Assembly: GCA_049975325.1 (NCBI GenBank)
Contig: JBNGDW010000003.1
Coordinates: 1-44,800, forward strand
Source of the DNA: JBNGDW01 sp049975325
GTDB lineage: Bacteria > Cloacimonadota > Cloacimonadia > JGIOTU-2 > JBNGDW01
DNA length: 44,800 nucleotides
Direction of reading: 5' to 3'
The position numbers and the translations under genes are program-made. The notes under the pieces were generated by a model that was not told the origin of the DNA, searched no databases, and saw only the letters and a program-made list of their open reading frames with translations. This document shows positions 7,795 to 15,926 of this stretch, piece after piece. Within the stretch, counting starts at the first letter, position 1. Each line of letters starts with the position of its first letter.

Positions 7795-8451
7795 CTACTT
7801 AACCCTGCCCACTGGCAGGATATAGATGATATGATTTTCAACAGGGAGTTCCTGCTGTAGCCTTTGCTCATCAAATGCTCCGATAGCTACAGTTCCAAGC
7901 CCCAAAGCTTCGCATTGGAGATAAATATTTTGTGCTATATGCCCTGCCTCAAGAAAGGTATATCTTATACCTCTATCACCATATTTAGGTGTAATAACCT
8001 CGTAATCTGCAACAAGCAAAATGGTAACAGGAGGGCTCTTAAGCGCTTTCTGCCAAAGTCCTGAAGAATATATCTTAGCTTGATAAGAAGTGGAATCTAT
8101 CTGATGAAGATAATGTTCCTCAGGAATATATCTATAAAGGCCTTCTTCAACCTCAGTCACATTATTGACAGCAATGTAAAGATCTATCGGATACAATGCA
8201 CCCGCAGAGGGTGCTGTCCTAAAATAAGGTTCTTCTGTAATACCTTGACCTGCCCATAATATCTGACTTAGTTGTCTGATTGTCAGGGGCTTTTCAGTAT
8301 AACTTCGTCGTGAGCGCCTCGTTGATAATGCTTCTTCTACGGAGGTTTCGCTCTGTAACTCTGGTTTAGGTAACTTTATAATCATATCATCTGCAAGGCA
8401 ATTTGCTGAAAATAAGATAAGAACTACCCAGAGAATAAATATCTGTTTCAT
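7795..8451 (-). CDS. Exported SagB-type nitroreductase-family oxidoreductase
   Basis: 218 residues. An N-terminal signal peptide (hydrophobic ILWVVLILFSANCLADD, residues about 4-22) precedes an FMN-dependent nitroreductase domain. The SagB/ThcOx-like hallmarks are STRRSRRSYTEKPLT, LSQILWAGQGIT, the RTAPSAGALYPIDLYI block and a C-terminal CEALGLGTVAIGAF followed by LPVGR. SagB relatives oxidise azolines in peptide biosynthesis, but single exported members like this have no assigned substrate, and no YcaO or precursor-peptide gene is visible here. It lies 46 bases after the gerW-like gene. An exported flavoprotein in an operon with the FMN transferase apbE is a plausible functional link. Confidence 0.85.
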   Translation of the reverse strand: MKQIFILWVVLILFSANCLADDMIIKLPKPELQSETSVEEALSTRRSRRSYTEKPLTIRQLSQILWAGQGITEEPYFRTAPSAGALYPIDLYIAVNNVTEVEEGLYRYIPEEHYLHQIDSTSYQAKIYSSGLWQKALKSPPVTILLVADYEVITPKYGDRGIRYTFLEAGHIAQNIYLQCEALGLGTVAIGAFDEQRLQQELPVENHIIYILPVGRVK

Positions 8452-8497
8452 TATCCTGCAAAGCCATCATATAGTAGAACGAAACTTTATCAGGCTA

Positions 8498-8917
8498 TTA
8501 TTTTTTTCGTCTGCTAAATATTCCTTTTAAGGCTATCAAAACAAAGAAGATGCCAGCATATTTTATCGCCCTAAGATATAGCTTGGTTTTATTCACAACT
8601 TCTACAAACCGTGCCTCATCGCCTTTGATTTCGATATAACCCACAGGTTCTGCATCTACTTTTAATCCTAATCCTCCCCCTTTTCCTTTTGCGACTGGTT
8701 CTTCTTTCTCAGGTTTTTCTGCTTTTTGTGGTTGTTCGGGTTTTTCAGATCCAGATGGCTCACCAAAGCCGCCGCCACCTCCTCCCTTCAATCGAATGGA
8801 AGCAACAGGAATGATTGAAATATTCCCAATTTTCTTAATTTCCCCAAACACTGCGGTTGTGTTTGCGGTCTTTTCAATATTTGTCTTAATTTGTTGGATT
8901 AATTCTTTTACATCCAT
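8498..8917 (-). CDS. GerW/YtfJ-family protein
   Basis: 139 residues. The N-terminal half has the GerW pattern: VFGEIKKIGNISIIPVASIR leading into a Gly-rich loop (six consecutive Gly). A low-complexity Pro/Lys/Glu linker follows (residues about 55-77), then GKGGGLGLKVDAEPVGYIEI, and a C-terminal hydrophobic segment with basic tail (IKYAGIFFVLIALKGIFSRRKK) that could be a membrane anchor. YtfJ/GerW is known from Bacillus spore germination, but homologues are common in non-sporulating bacteria, where the role is unknown. A hairpin (8932-8955) lies in the leader. Confidence 0.85.
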   Translation of the reverse strand: MDVKELIQQIKTNIEKTANTTAVFGEIKKIGNISIIPVASIRLKGGGGGGFGEPSGSEKPEQPQKAEKPEKEEPVAKGKGGGLGLKVDAEPVGYIEIKGDEARFVEVVNKTKLYLRAIKYAGIFFVLIALKGIFSRRKK

Positions 8918-8931
8918 TTTTTCTCCTACCT

Positions 8932-8955
8932 TTCCAAATAAAAGATTATTTGGAA
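8932..8955 (-). promoter_or_regulatory. Intergenic hairpin ahead of the gerW-like gene
   Basis: A perfect inverted repeat TTCCAAAT / ATTTGGAA with an eight-base loop fills the 45-base gap between the aconitase-family small subunit and the gerW-like gene. It sits directly before the ribosome-binding site (GTAGGAG). In the minus-strand transcript no long U-run follows, so it is more likely an mRNA structure or processing site than a terminator. Confidence 0.5.
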
Positions 8956-8962
8956 GATTATT

Positions 8963-9454
8963 TTATTCTGATGCGTGTACTAATTTTTTCTTAATATAAG
9001 GTAGTAATCCTCCACTTCGTATAATTTCCTGCATTTGTGGAGGAAGGGGTGGAAAGCTAAAAGTCTTTTCCCCTACCGTTACCTTACCATGTATTTCATC
9101 TATTTCAACCTTATCACCTTTTTGATATGCATCGACAGCCTCTGGAGATTCTATTAAAAGAAGCCCCTGGTTTGTCGCACTGCGATAGAAAATCCGTGCA
9201 AATGATTTTGCTATAATTGCCTTTATACCTACATACTTTAAGCCAATAGCAGGTTGTTCTCGTGATGAGCCACAGCCAAAATTTTTGCCTGCCAAAATGA
9301 TATCACCTGGTTCAACTTTTTGGTGAAAATCAGGGTCAAGGTCCTCAAAAAGGTGCTTTTTCACGAATTCCGGATCTGAAGATTCATAGGTATATTTTCC
9401 GGGAAACATTAGGTCTGTATTGATATCGTCTTGATTATAATAAAAGACTTTCAT
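8963..9454 (-). CDS. Aconitase-family small subunit 1 (LeuD/HacB-like)
   Basis: 163 residues, the swivel domain of a two-subunit hydro-lyase of the isopropylmalate dehydratase / homoaconitase / dimethylmalate dehydratase type. Visible hallmarks are DDINTDLMFPGKYTY, the LDPDFHQKVEPGDIILAGKNFGCGSSREQ block (substrate-binding GSSREQ), IIAKSFARIFYR and the NQGLLL segment. It lacks a large-subunit partner next to it; the only large subunit in the window is at 20559-21788. It is in line with ugd (28-base gap) and the gerW-like gene. Substrate cannot be told from sequence alone. Confidence 0.9.
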   Translation of the reverse strand: MKVFYYNQDDINTDLMFPGKYTYESSDPEFVKKHLFEDLDPDFHQKVEPGDIILAGKNFGCGSSREQPAIGLKYVGIKAIIAKSFARIFYRSATNQGLLLIESPEAVDAYQKGDKVEIDEIHGKVTVGEKTFSFPPLPPQMQEIIRSGGLLPYIKKKLVHASE

Positions 9455-9482
9455 TGTTTACCTCTTTACCTTCCATGTTTGA

Positions 9483-10805
9483 TTATCTTCTACCGATTGC
9501 AAAATAAGTAAATCCCATTTCTCGTATTTTTTGTGGGTCATATTGATCCCTTCCATCAAAGATGACTTTCTTTCTAAGACGGCGTTTGATTTCCTCAAAA
9601 TTAGGGTGACGAAACTGATGCCATTCAGTAATCAACAGCAAAGCATCTGCGCCTTCCAGTGCTTCATATTGATCCTTAGCATAGGTGATATTGGGATTTT
9701 CTCCAAAGATTCTTTTTGCCTCGTTGATAGCAGCAGGATCATACGCCTGAACTTTTGCGCCCCTCCTGATTAATTCATTGATAATTATCTGAGATGGTGC
9801 TTCACGCATATCATCTGTCATAGGTTTGAAGGAAAGCCCCCATACTGCAAAAGTTTTATCTTTGAGATTCTCGCCAAAGTAGGCAAATACTTTTTGCACG
9901 AGCACCATTTTCTGTGTTTCATTTACCTCTTCTACTGCCTCAAGGATCTTTGCTGATGAATCATGCTCTTGTGCCATCTTTATCAAAGCCTTCACATCCT
10001 TGGGAAAACAAGATCCTCCATATCCTACCCCAGGATATAGAAACTTATAACCAATGCGGGTATCAGAACCTATGCCCTTACGGACTTCTTCTATATCTGC
10101 ATTGAGTTTTTCACATAATCTTGAAAGCTCGTTCATAAACGATATTTTTGTGGCAAGAAGGGCATTTGCGGCGTATTTCGCCATTTCGGCAGATCGAACC
10201 CCCATAAATATAATGCGATCACTTTGGAGAGTAAATGAAGAATATAGCTCCTGCATTATCTTTCTGGCTTGCTGGCTATCAGTCCCGATAACGATTCTAT
10301 CGGGTTTCATAAAATCATCTATTGCAACGCCTTCCTTAAGAAATTCAGGGTTAGATACAACATCAAATTGATAAGAAACTCCGCGTTTTTTTAACTCTTG
10401 TTCAATCGTATCTTTTACTTTATCTGCTGTTCCAACAGGTACTGTAGATTTATCTACTACAACCTTGTAGCCATTCATATATCTTCCAATATCTTTTGCA
10501 ACTGCCAATACATACTTAAGGTCTGCTGATCCGTCCTCATCTGGTGGGGTACCTACTGCGATAAATATCACCGATGATGCTTCAACAGAGTGTCTTATGT
10601 CAGTGGTAAAAGAGAGTCTTTTTTCTTGAACATTTCGGTACACCATAGGTTCTAATCCCTCTTCGAAAATGGGCATTTCTCCACGATTAAGCTTACTTAT
10701 CTTATCCGAATCGTTATCAACGCAGATAACTTCGTTGCCCATCTCAGCAAAACATGTGCCTGTTACCAGTCCGACATATCCAGTACCGACTACGGCTATT
10801 TTCAT
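9483..10805 (-). CDS. ugd: UDP-glucose 6-dehydrogenase
   Basis: A 440-residue enzyme that oxidises UDP-glucose to UDP-glucuronate with two NAD+. The Rossmann motif GTGYVGLVTG lies at residues 7-16, AVGTPP at 83-88 and SNPEFLKEG at 151-159. The catalytic Cys is C266 in YGGSCFPKD. The C-terminal domain (FAVWGLSFKPMTDDMREAPS) is complete. It directly abuts the epimerase gene upstream (no gap), so together they form a sugar-nucleotide module supplying surface polysaccharide. Confidence 0.97.
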   Translation of the reverse strand: MKIAVVGTGYVGLVTGTCFAEMGNEVICVDNDSDKISKLNRGEMPIFEEGLEPMVYRNVQEKRLSFTTDIRHSVEASSVIFIAVGTPPDEDGSADLKYVLAVAKDIGRYMNGYKVVVDKSTVPVGTADKVKDTIEQELKKRGVSYQFDVVSNPEFLKEGVAIDDFMKPDRIVIGTDSQQARKIMQELYSSFTLQSDRIIFMGVRSAEMAKYAANALLATKISFMNELSRLCEKLNADIEEVRKGIGSDTRIGYKFLYPGVGYGGSCFPKDVKALIKMAQEHDSSAKILEAVEEVNETQKMVLVQKVFAYFGENLKDKTFAVWGLSFKPMTDDMREAPSQIIINELIRRGAKVQAYDPAAINEAKRIFGENPNITYAKDQYEALEGADALLLITEWHQFRHPNFEEIKRRLRKKVIFDGRDQYDPQKIREMGFTYFAIGRR

Positions 10806-11750
10806 TTATCTCTCCTTCTTTATATTTTTAGCAAAATAATCAATTGTTTGCTCGATACCTTCTTTTAAGGAAGTCTTTGGAGACCAATTTAGAACCTCTC
10901 TTGCTTTTGAAATATCCAAGCAGCTTCTATGAATATCTCCTGGTCGAGCGCCCATTTGTTTTGGTTTTATATCACTTCCCAATAGAGTTGCTACCTGGTG
11001 ATAAAGCTCGCTTGTAGTTGTTGGCTTGCCTGTACCAATATTTATCACCTCGTTATCACACATTTCTAAACCCTTCAGATTAGCAGTTACCACATCGCCA
11101 ACGAAGACATAATCCCTAATCATGCCATTCGGTTCATCCGGATAAACATAAAGATGAGGTTCTTTTTTTTGCAGGAGGTTCTCAATAAAAATCGATACAA
11201 CACCTGCTTCTCCGTGAGGAATCTGCCGAGGTCCGTAAACATTCGCATATCGTAATACCAGATAGTTAAGTCCAAACTGATAAAAATAGTAATGAAGATA
11301 TTTTTCTGCTGAGAACTTTGCAATTGCATATGGAGATACTGGCATAGGCACATAATTCTCGGTTGTTGGATATTCATCAGCATCGCCATAAATTGCTCCA
11401 CCTGTTGAAGCAAATATAATCTTTTGCGCCCCATACTTTGCCGCATTTGCAAAAATGTTCAGACTTCCCAGAATATTTACATCCGCATCAAAAATTGGTT
11501 TTTGGGTAGAGATGGTTACGCTGATTTGGGCGGCGTGATGATTTACAATATCCGGTCTTTCATCTGCGAATATGTCAGCAACTGCGGCATCTCGGATATC
11601 GAGTTCAAAAAATTTGGCTTGGGAATTAATATTTTGACGATTTCCAGTAGACAGATTATCAATAATAATCACTTCATACCCAGCATCGATGTATGCATCA
11701 ACGATATGAGAGCCAATGAATCCAGCACCACCAGTAACTAATATTTTCAT
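10806..11750 (-). CDS. NAD-dependent sugar-nucleotide epimerase (GalE-like)
   Basis: 314 residues of the extended short-chain dehydrogenase family. The NAD motif GGAGFIGSH is at residues 7-15, the NLSTG segment at 37-41, the active-site region FASTGGAIYGD about residues 114-124, and the catalytic pair Tyr and Lys in PYAIAKFSAEKY. LRYANVYGPRQ follows. The nearest activity is UDP-glucose or UDP-glucuronate 4-epimerase, and adjacency to ugd makes either plausible. TTG replaces the common SSS/SSA triad, as in many prokaryotic GalE-like proteins. Confidence 0.92.
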   Translation of the reverse strand: MKILVTGGAGFIGSHIVDAYIDAGYEVIIIDNLSTGNRQNINSQAKFFELDIRDAAVADIFADERPDIVNHHAAQISVTISTQKPIFDADVNILGSLNIFANAAKYGAQKIIFASTGGAIYGDADEYPTTENYVPMPVSPYAIAKFSAEKYLHYYFYQFGLNYLVLRYANVYGPRQIPHGEAGVVSIFIENLLQKKEPHLYVYPDEPNGMIRDYVFVGDVVTANLKGLEMCDNEVINIGTGKPTTTSELYHQVATLLGSDIKPKQMGARPGDIHRSCLDISKAREVLNWSPKTSLKEGIEQTIDYFAKNIKKER

Positions 11751-11766
11751 TCTTCCTCCTCCACCG

Positions 11767-12585
11767 CTATGGTTTCCCTATAGACGGGGAATGTGACTGA
11801 TGATTTGGGGATTTACTTTTTTCCACCATAGCATATGCATTATGGTTATGAATCGATTCTATACTTTCGGCTTCTACCTTATAAAAAGTTATACGAGGAT
11901 CAGAGGAAAGTTTTTGTGCAACCTCACGAACCACATCTTCTACAAATTTGGGATTAGCATAGGCAGTCTCGGTTACATATTTCTCGTCTTTCCTTTTTAA
12001 TAAGGAATATATCTGGCTGCTCCCGCTTTTTTCAATCATTTCTATTAATTCCTCTAACCAGATAAAATCTTTATATCTGATTGTAGCGCTCACATAGGTA
12101 CGCTGATTATGTGCGCCGATTTTACTGATTTCTTTTGAACAAGGGCAAAGTGTGGTAATTGGCACATTGGCTGTCAATTCTAAACAGTAATTATGACCAA
12201 GCGATGCTTTAAACCTAGATTTATAAGACATTAGCGATTCCTGATGAGATACAGGTGCCTTTTTCTTTATAAAATAATAAAACTCCAGTTCAATATAAGC
12301 GGCATCTGCATTTAGTTTTTGTTTCAATTCAAACAGCATGTTTTCAAGATTGTCCACCAAAGTCTCTTTGTGGTAATGATTGAGCACTTCAATAAATCTG
12401 CTCATATGGGTTCCACGATATTTATGCGGAAGCTCAACATACATGTTGATACTTGCAATTGTAGGCTGCTTTCCATTTGCCCGGTCTTGTAGTACAATCG
12501 GATATTTTAAGCCCTTTAAACCTACTTTGTTTATGGTAATTTTTCGATTATCTGTCGAGTTTTGCACATCATTTAATACTGTCAT
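11767..12585 (-). CDS. folE2: GTP cyclohydrolase FolE2 (type IB)
   Basis: 272 residues. GTP cyclohydrolase IB makes 7,8-dihydroneopterin triphosphate for folate or queuosine. Hallmarks are KGLKYPIVLQD, the metal/zinc-region motif PCSKEISKIGAHNQR (TTLCPCSKEIS) and the C-terminal SIHNHNAYA. Type IB enzymes work with metals other than zinc and often occur in anaerobes or under zinc limitation. It starts eight bases after the apbE stop, so the two are cotranscribed. Confidence 0.95.
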   Translation of the reverse strand: MTVLNDVQNSTDNRKITINKVGLKGLKYPIVLQDRANGKQPTIASINMYVELPHKYRGTHMSRFIEVLNHYHKETLVDNLENMLFELKQKLNADAAYIELEFYYFIKKKAPVSHQESLMSYKSRFKASLGHNYCLELTANVPITTLCPCSKEISKIGAHNQRTYVSATIRYKDFIWLEELIEMIEKSGSSQIYSLLKRKDEKYVTETAYANPKFVEDVVREVAQKLSSDPRITFYKVEAESIESIHNHNAYAMVEKSKSPNHQSHSPSIGKP

Positions 12586-12593
12586 AATTTCCT

Positions 12594-13604
12594 TTAGTTC
12601 TGAGATAACTGCTTATAATTATATTTCATAAATCCATTAGATAATAGTTGCTTGAGCTTACCCTCCTGCTCATAAATTACTAAAGCCTCAACATTCTCAA
12701 GCTGATTCACAAGATGAATACCTTTTTCAGGACCCATAACAAAGACCGCTGTACATAAGGCATCGGCTTCTGTCGCCTCAGCAGCTATGACAGTAACACT
12801 TACTGATTGATCTGCGGGTAAGCCTGTTTTTGGATCAAGAATATGATGGATACGCATCCCATCTTTCATAAAAAACTGTTCATAATCGCCTGATGTAGCT
12901 ATTGCTGCATTTTTTGCAGTAAAATAACCCCACAATGTTGAATCGTCACGCGGATGCTGTATTCCAATTTTCCACTCCTCTCCATTCTCATTTTCAAGAA
13001 CATACAAATCTCCACCTGCATTTATAGCCGCTTTTCTAATACCAGCAGAAACCAGATATTCAGCCACCTTATCTACAATGTATCCTTTTGCGATCGCACC
13101 TACATCAAGGCAGATTGCGGGGTCATCTTTGACTACTTTATTGCTTTCTATATGCAATTTCGTAAAATCAACATGTTTTAGATTTTCTCTGATATCATTT
13201 GGATCTGGCATAGTTTTGTCAAGAAAGTCGTATAATCGCGACACAGCCCCAATAGTAACATCAAAAGCCCCTTGGGATAACTCACTGATTTTTTGAGACT
13301 TTTGAAGCAACTCTGCCAGCTCATCTGAAATTACTATTTCTTTCTTCTCAGAAGAGTTTACCTTCCTAATTTCCGAATCATCCACCTTATCTGAAAATTG
13401 GTTTTCATATTTCGCTATAAGACTAAAAGCAGAATCAATAATCACGGGATTATCAGAATTTTTCTCCTTTATGTCAATTGTGACAAATGTGCCTAAAGCA
13501 ACTCGCGTTTCTGTCACTGGCTTGTGTTGCTCATTGGAGATACGGATATAAGCAATAATTATAAGAGCAACAATCAGGCAAACTTGAATAATTCTTTTCT
13601 TCAT
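12594..13604 (-). CDS. apbE: FAD:protein FMN transferase (ApbE family)
   Basis: 336 residues with an N-terminal signal or anchor helix (residues about 4-20). ApbE covalently attaches FMN to Thr/Ser of target flavoproteins outside the cytoplasm. Motifs are RVALGTFVTID, SQGAFDVTIGAVSRLYDF, the CLDVGAIAKGYIVDK segment, KAAINAGGDLYVL, ATSGDYEQFF and HILDPKTGLP with the metal-binding EATEADALCTA block. No Rnf or Nqr genes are in the window. The TATAAT in the loop of the preceding terminator may start this operon (apbE-folE2-epimerase-ugd-small subunit-gerW-SagB). No clear ribosome-binding site precedes the ATG. Confidence 0.95.
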   Translation of the reverse strand: MKKRIIQVCLIVALIIIAYIRISNEQHKPVTETRVALGTFVTIDIKEKNSDNPVIIDSAFSLIAKYENQFSDKVDDSEIRKVNSSEKKEIVISDELAELLQKSQKISELSQGAFDVTIGAVSRLYDFLDKTMPDPNDIRENLKHVDFTKLHIESNKVVKDDPAICLDVGAIAKGYIVDKVAEYLVSAGIRKAAINAGGDLYVLENENGEEWKIGIQHPRDDSTLWGYFTAKNAAIATSGDYEQFFMKDGMRIHHILDPKTGLPADQSVSVTVIAAEATEADALCTAVFVMGPEKGIHLVNQLENVEALVIYEQEGKLKQLLSNGFMKYNYKQLSQN

Positions 13605-13620
13605 TTAAAGTGCAATTTAG

Positions 13621-13670
13621 AAAAAGCACAAAGGATGAGATTATTCATTATATAATAAACCTTTGTGCTT
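13621..13670 (-). terminator. Rho-independent terminator of the membrane-protein cluster
   Basis: The minus strand reads AAGCACAAAGG, a 25-base AT-rich loop, then CCTTTGTGCTT followed by further Ts and CTAAA. This is an 11-base-pair perfect stem with a U-run. It sits 30 bases after the stop of the 13700-14296 gene and ends the upstream operon. Confidence 0.75.
13647..13652 (-). promoter_or_regulatory. Perfect -10 box inside the terminator loop (apbE promoter candidate)
   Basis: TATAAT on the minus strand lies in the loop of the terminator. The -35 position at 17 bases is ATACCA (three of six), so the promoter is supported mainly by the -10. The start would be near 13640, giving apbE a leader of about 36 bases. 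Confidence 0.4.
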
Positions 13671-13699
13671 GGTATATTTAATAAAGTACTTTGGGTATT

Positions 13700-14296
13700 C
13701 TAAATTAAATGCAGCCAATCTTGGAGGAGGAACTGGATACGGCCAATTAAAAGTGAGACACGAGCCATAACTGTGTATCCAAAGGAGGCACCAAATCCGA
13801 TCATCATAAACCAAATTCCAATAGATGTTATTCTGCCATAGACACCGGTATGTGCTTTGGAAAAGAAGAAGTAAAGAAGTATGGTAACAGTACCAATAAA
13901 TATCAAAATAGTATTTATATCGGTGAGAGGCATCATTGCACCTCGCATTTGCACGAGTATCCACGAATGCAGAGTCATTGGTACGCTCATTCCTGTAATA
14001 GCCATTCCAAAAGCTATAGGATATCTACTCAACCAGCTATATTTAGGCCAAAATCGGAAACAGTAAAGTATGCCAATGATAAAGGGAATAATAAGGATAT
14101 ACTCGTGACGAAGAAAAAGTGGATTATATGCATACGGAATAAAGACATTGTAGAAGGTAAGAGGAATAGAATAACCTACTGATATACCAATAAAGAGATG
14201 TTCGGCAAACCTGTAGATAGGATTTTCTTTATAAAGGAATGAAAATATACTTAAGGTTAAAAAAGCAGCAATCCATGTTCCAATAATTTCGCTCAT
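13700..14296 (-). CDS. Polytopic membrane protein of unknown function (DUF6754 cluster)
   Basis: 198 residues with about six membrane segments: IIGTWIAAFLTLSIFSFLY near the start, FIGISVGYSIPLTFYNVFI, YILIIPFIIGILYCF, FGMAITGMSVPMTLHSWIL, ILIFIGTVTILLYFFF and IGIWFMMIGFGASFGYTVM. There is no recognisable enzymatic motif. A conserved-looking NPIYRFAEHLFIGISVGYS segment contains an RFAEH motif facing the membrane edge. It is the last gene of the four-gene cluster, ten bases after the 14307-15251 gene, and is followed by a terminator. I do not recognise a described family. Confidence 0.85.
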   Translation of the reverse strand: MSEIIGTWIAAFLTLSIFSFLYKENPIYRFAEHLFIGISVGYSIPLTFYNVFIPYAYNPLFLRHEYILIIPFIIGILYCFRFWPKYSWLSRYPIAFGMAITGMSVPMTLHSWILVQMRGAMMPLTDINTILIFIGTVTILLYFFFSKAHTGVYGRITSIGIWFMMIGFGASFGYTVMARVSLLIGRIQFLLQDWLHLI

Positions 14297-14306
14297 TTTC
14301 GTCTCC

Positions 14307-15251
14307 TTACTTTACTACTTTTCTTTTTTCTTCACGGCGACTCAGAAAATATCCTATATTTCCAAGGATGATAAAGACAATGATTAAAAGATGTACTATA
14401 GCCTGGGCATCCATGCCAATACGAGCCACTTTGTATTTATAGAGAGTCTCAGCGAAGTCGTATTGTTGGGTTCTCCATTTAAGGTCACGAGCACGCTTTA
14501 CACTAAAGCTAAGGTCATTCATTGCGAAAGCATCAACCAATTCCTCATATTCAGCAGCACCCTTAAGTCCACCAAGCATGCCTATAATCTGCCCAGTTTG
14601 TAGGTAAGGATAAACCTCCGCGGCTGATACAGCAGTAACACCAGTTGCAACATCAAGGCCAAATCTTGGCCGTGCATAGGTAAACCATTTATATCCATAT
14701 GAAGAACCTGTGGTCTCAATTACTACTTGAATATTATCATAATTTTTTATTTTTTCCATTATTGACAGATTTTCAAGACTAAGCCCTGCCGCATTCGTTT
14801 CAATAGTTTTGGTTATATCCTCTCCCATACCTAAAATTATTGGGATAGTCAATGCTGCGGGTTTATATCCAAAATTACAATAATCTACATCAGGTTGTAT
14901 GTCAGGAAAATCCTCTTTTACCTCTGAGATAGCCATCTCAGCAATTGGTGCTCCTGTTGGAAAGAAGGAAAGTGTGAACACCTTAATCTTTCGTGCAAAA
15001 CAATGCCGTAATATTGCGATCTCCATTGGATATAACTCAGGCATTGTTGCTGGATCATGATAAAAATCTAAAATGATAGCCATATCATCCCTGCCAGCAA
15101 CTGCATCAATATGTTGATAGAGGTCTTCTACAGGGGTGGTCGTATATGTGGGCAATCCTAATGGAAAAACAAGAGGCAATATTACGCAAAGGGCAACTAT
15201 AATATAGATATAGCGTCTATCTACTTTTTGAATAAATTCAGAGAATTTCAT
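14307..15251 (-). CDS. Bitopic membrane protein of unknown function (DUF6754 cluster)
   Basis: 314 residues. Membrane segments are at residues about 13-32 (YIYIIVALCVILPLVFPLGL) and near the C-terminus (IVHLLIIVFIILGNIGYFLSR, followed by RREEKRK). Between them is a domain of about 250 residues. It has alternating strand-helix character: MAIILDFYHDP, PMEIAILRHCFARKIKVFTLSF, then AALTIPIILGMG and VVIETTGSSYGYKW. This looks like a Rossmann-type fold, possibly extracytoplasmic. No catalytic motif is identified. It follows the 15282-15905 gene after 30 bases and precedes the 13700-14296 gene by ten. Confidence 0.85.
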   Translation of the reverse strand: MKFSEFIQKVDRRYIYIIVALCVILPLVFPLGLPTYTTTPVEDLYQHIDAVAGRDDMAIILDFYHDPATMPELYPMEIAILRHCFARKIKVFTLSFFPTGAPIAEMAISEVKEDFPDIQPDVDYCNFGYKPAALTIPIILGMGEDITKTIETNAAGLSLENLSIMEKIKNYDNIQVVIETTGSSYGYKWFTYARPRFGLDVATGVTAVSAAEVYPYLQTGQIIGMLGGLKGAAEYEELVDAFAMNDLSFSVKRARDLKWRTQQYDFAETLYKYKVARIGMDAQAIVHLLIIVFIILGNIGYFLSRREEKRKVVK

Positions 15252-15281
15252 ATAATGCTCCTCTTCTATAATTGGAAATAT

Positions 15282-15905
15282 TTACTCACGACCGCCGAGA
15301 TAAGATCGTTCAATACCTAAAATAATTTTTAATGATGTTGCTACAATACCCAAACCTACACCGATATTTATTCCCCGTTTTGCAGCCAGGTTTGGCACAT
15401 TCAAAATCCATTCAGTGATATCAGGTATCCAATGTGTAATGGCAGCACCTATAGAGACTCTTCCGAGCATAACAATTACACCGGCAATAAGCAGAACCGT
15501 GGCTTCTAGTGAGCGGGCACGGAATGCCTTATATGCTGCAGAGGCAATATAAAAAGCTAAGAGAGAAAACATTGTGGACGCTAAGGGAACTTGCAAGTTT
15601 TCAAAAACCCACATAAAAGGAGTTCCAGCCTCAATGCCCCAGATAAAACCTATAGCAGCTGTTACAACTATACTAACCAAAGTTACTATGCTATAGCCCC
15701 AGTTTGGCGCCTTATGAGTCACTTTACTCCAATGGACTAACCATAAACTACCCACAGCCAAAACAAGAGCAAAGGAAGATACAACTTTCATCCAGTCCAT
15801 ATACCAACTATAGAAATCATCTGCAATTTTGTGCGGTATAAATACATAACCAACGAATATAAAGCCTAATACGATAACTATTAATAAGGGTATTTGCTTT
15901 TTCAT
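15282..15905 (-). CDS. Polytopic membrane protein of unknown function (DUF6754 cluster)
   Basis: 207 residues with about six membrane segments: LLIVIVLGFIFVGYVFI, VVSSFALVLAVGSLWLVHW, YSIVTLVSIVVTAAIGFIWG, LASTMFSLLAFYIASAAYKAF, TVLLIAGVIVMLGRVSIGAAI and NIGVGLGIVATSLKIILGI. Between the first two lies an amphipathic DDFYSWYMDWMK stretch. No family is recognised. It lies 21 bases after the DUF6754 gene, with a ribosome-binding site (GAGGAGA region). Confidence 0.85.
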   Translation of the reverse strand: MKKQIPLLIVIVLGFIFVGYVFIPHKIADDFYSWYMDWMKVVSSFALVLAVGSLWLVHWSKVTHKAPNWGYSIVTLVSIVVTAAIGFIWGIEAGTPFMWVFENLQVPLASTMFSLLAFYIASAAYKAFRARSLEATVLLIAGVIVMLGRVSIGAAITHWIPDITEWILNVPNLAAKRGINIGVGLGIVATSLKIILGIERSYLGGRE

Positions 15906-15926
15906 CTGTTTTCTCCTCAGTATTTA

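Noticed and set aside
7801..7822. CCTGCCCACTGGCAGG resembling another palindromic repeat
   Set aside because: It encodes LPVGR at the end of the SagB-type gene, a conserved family segment, so coding explains it.
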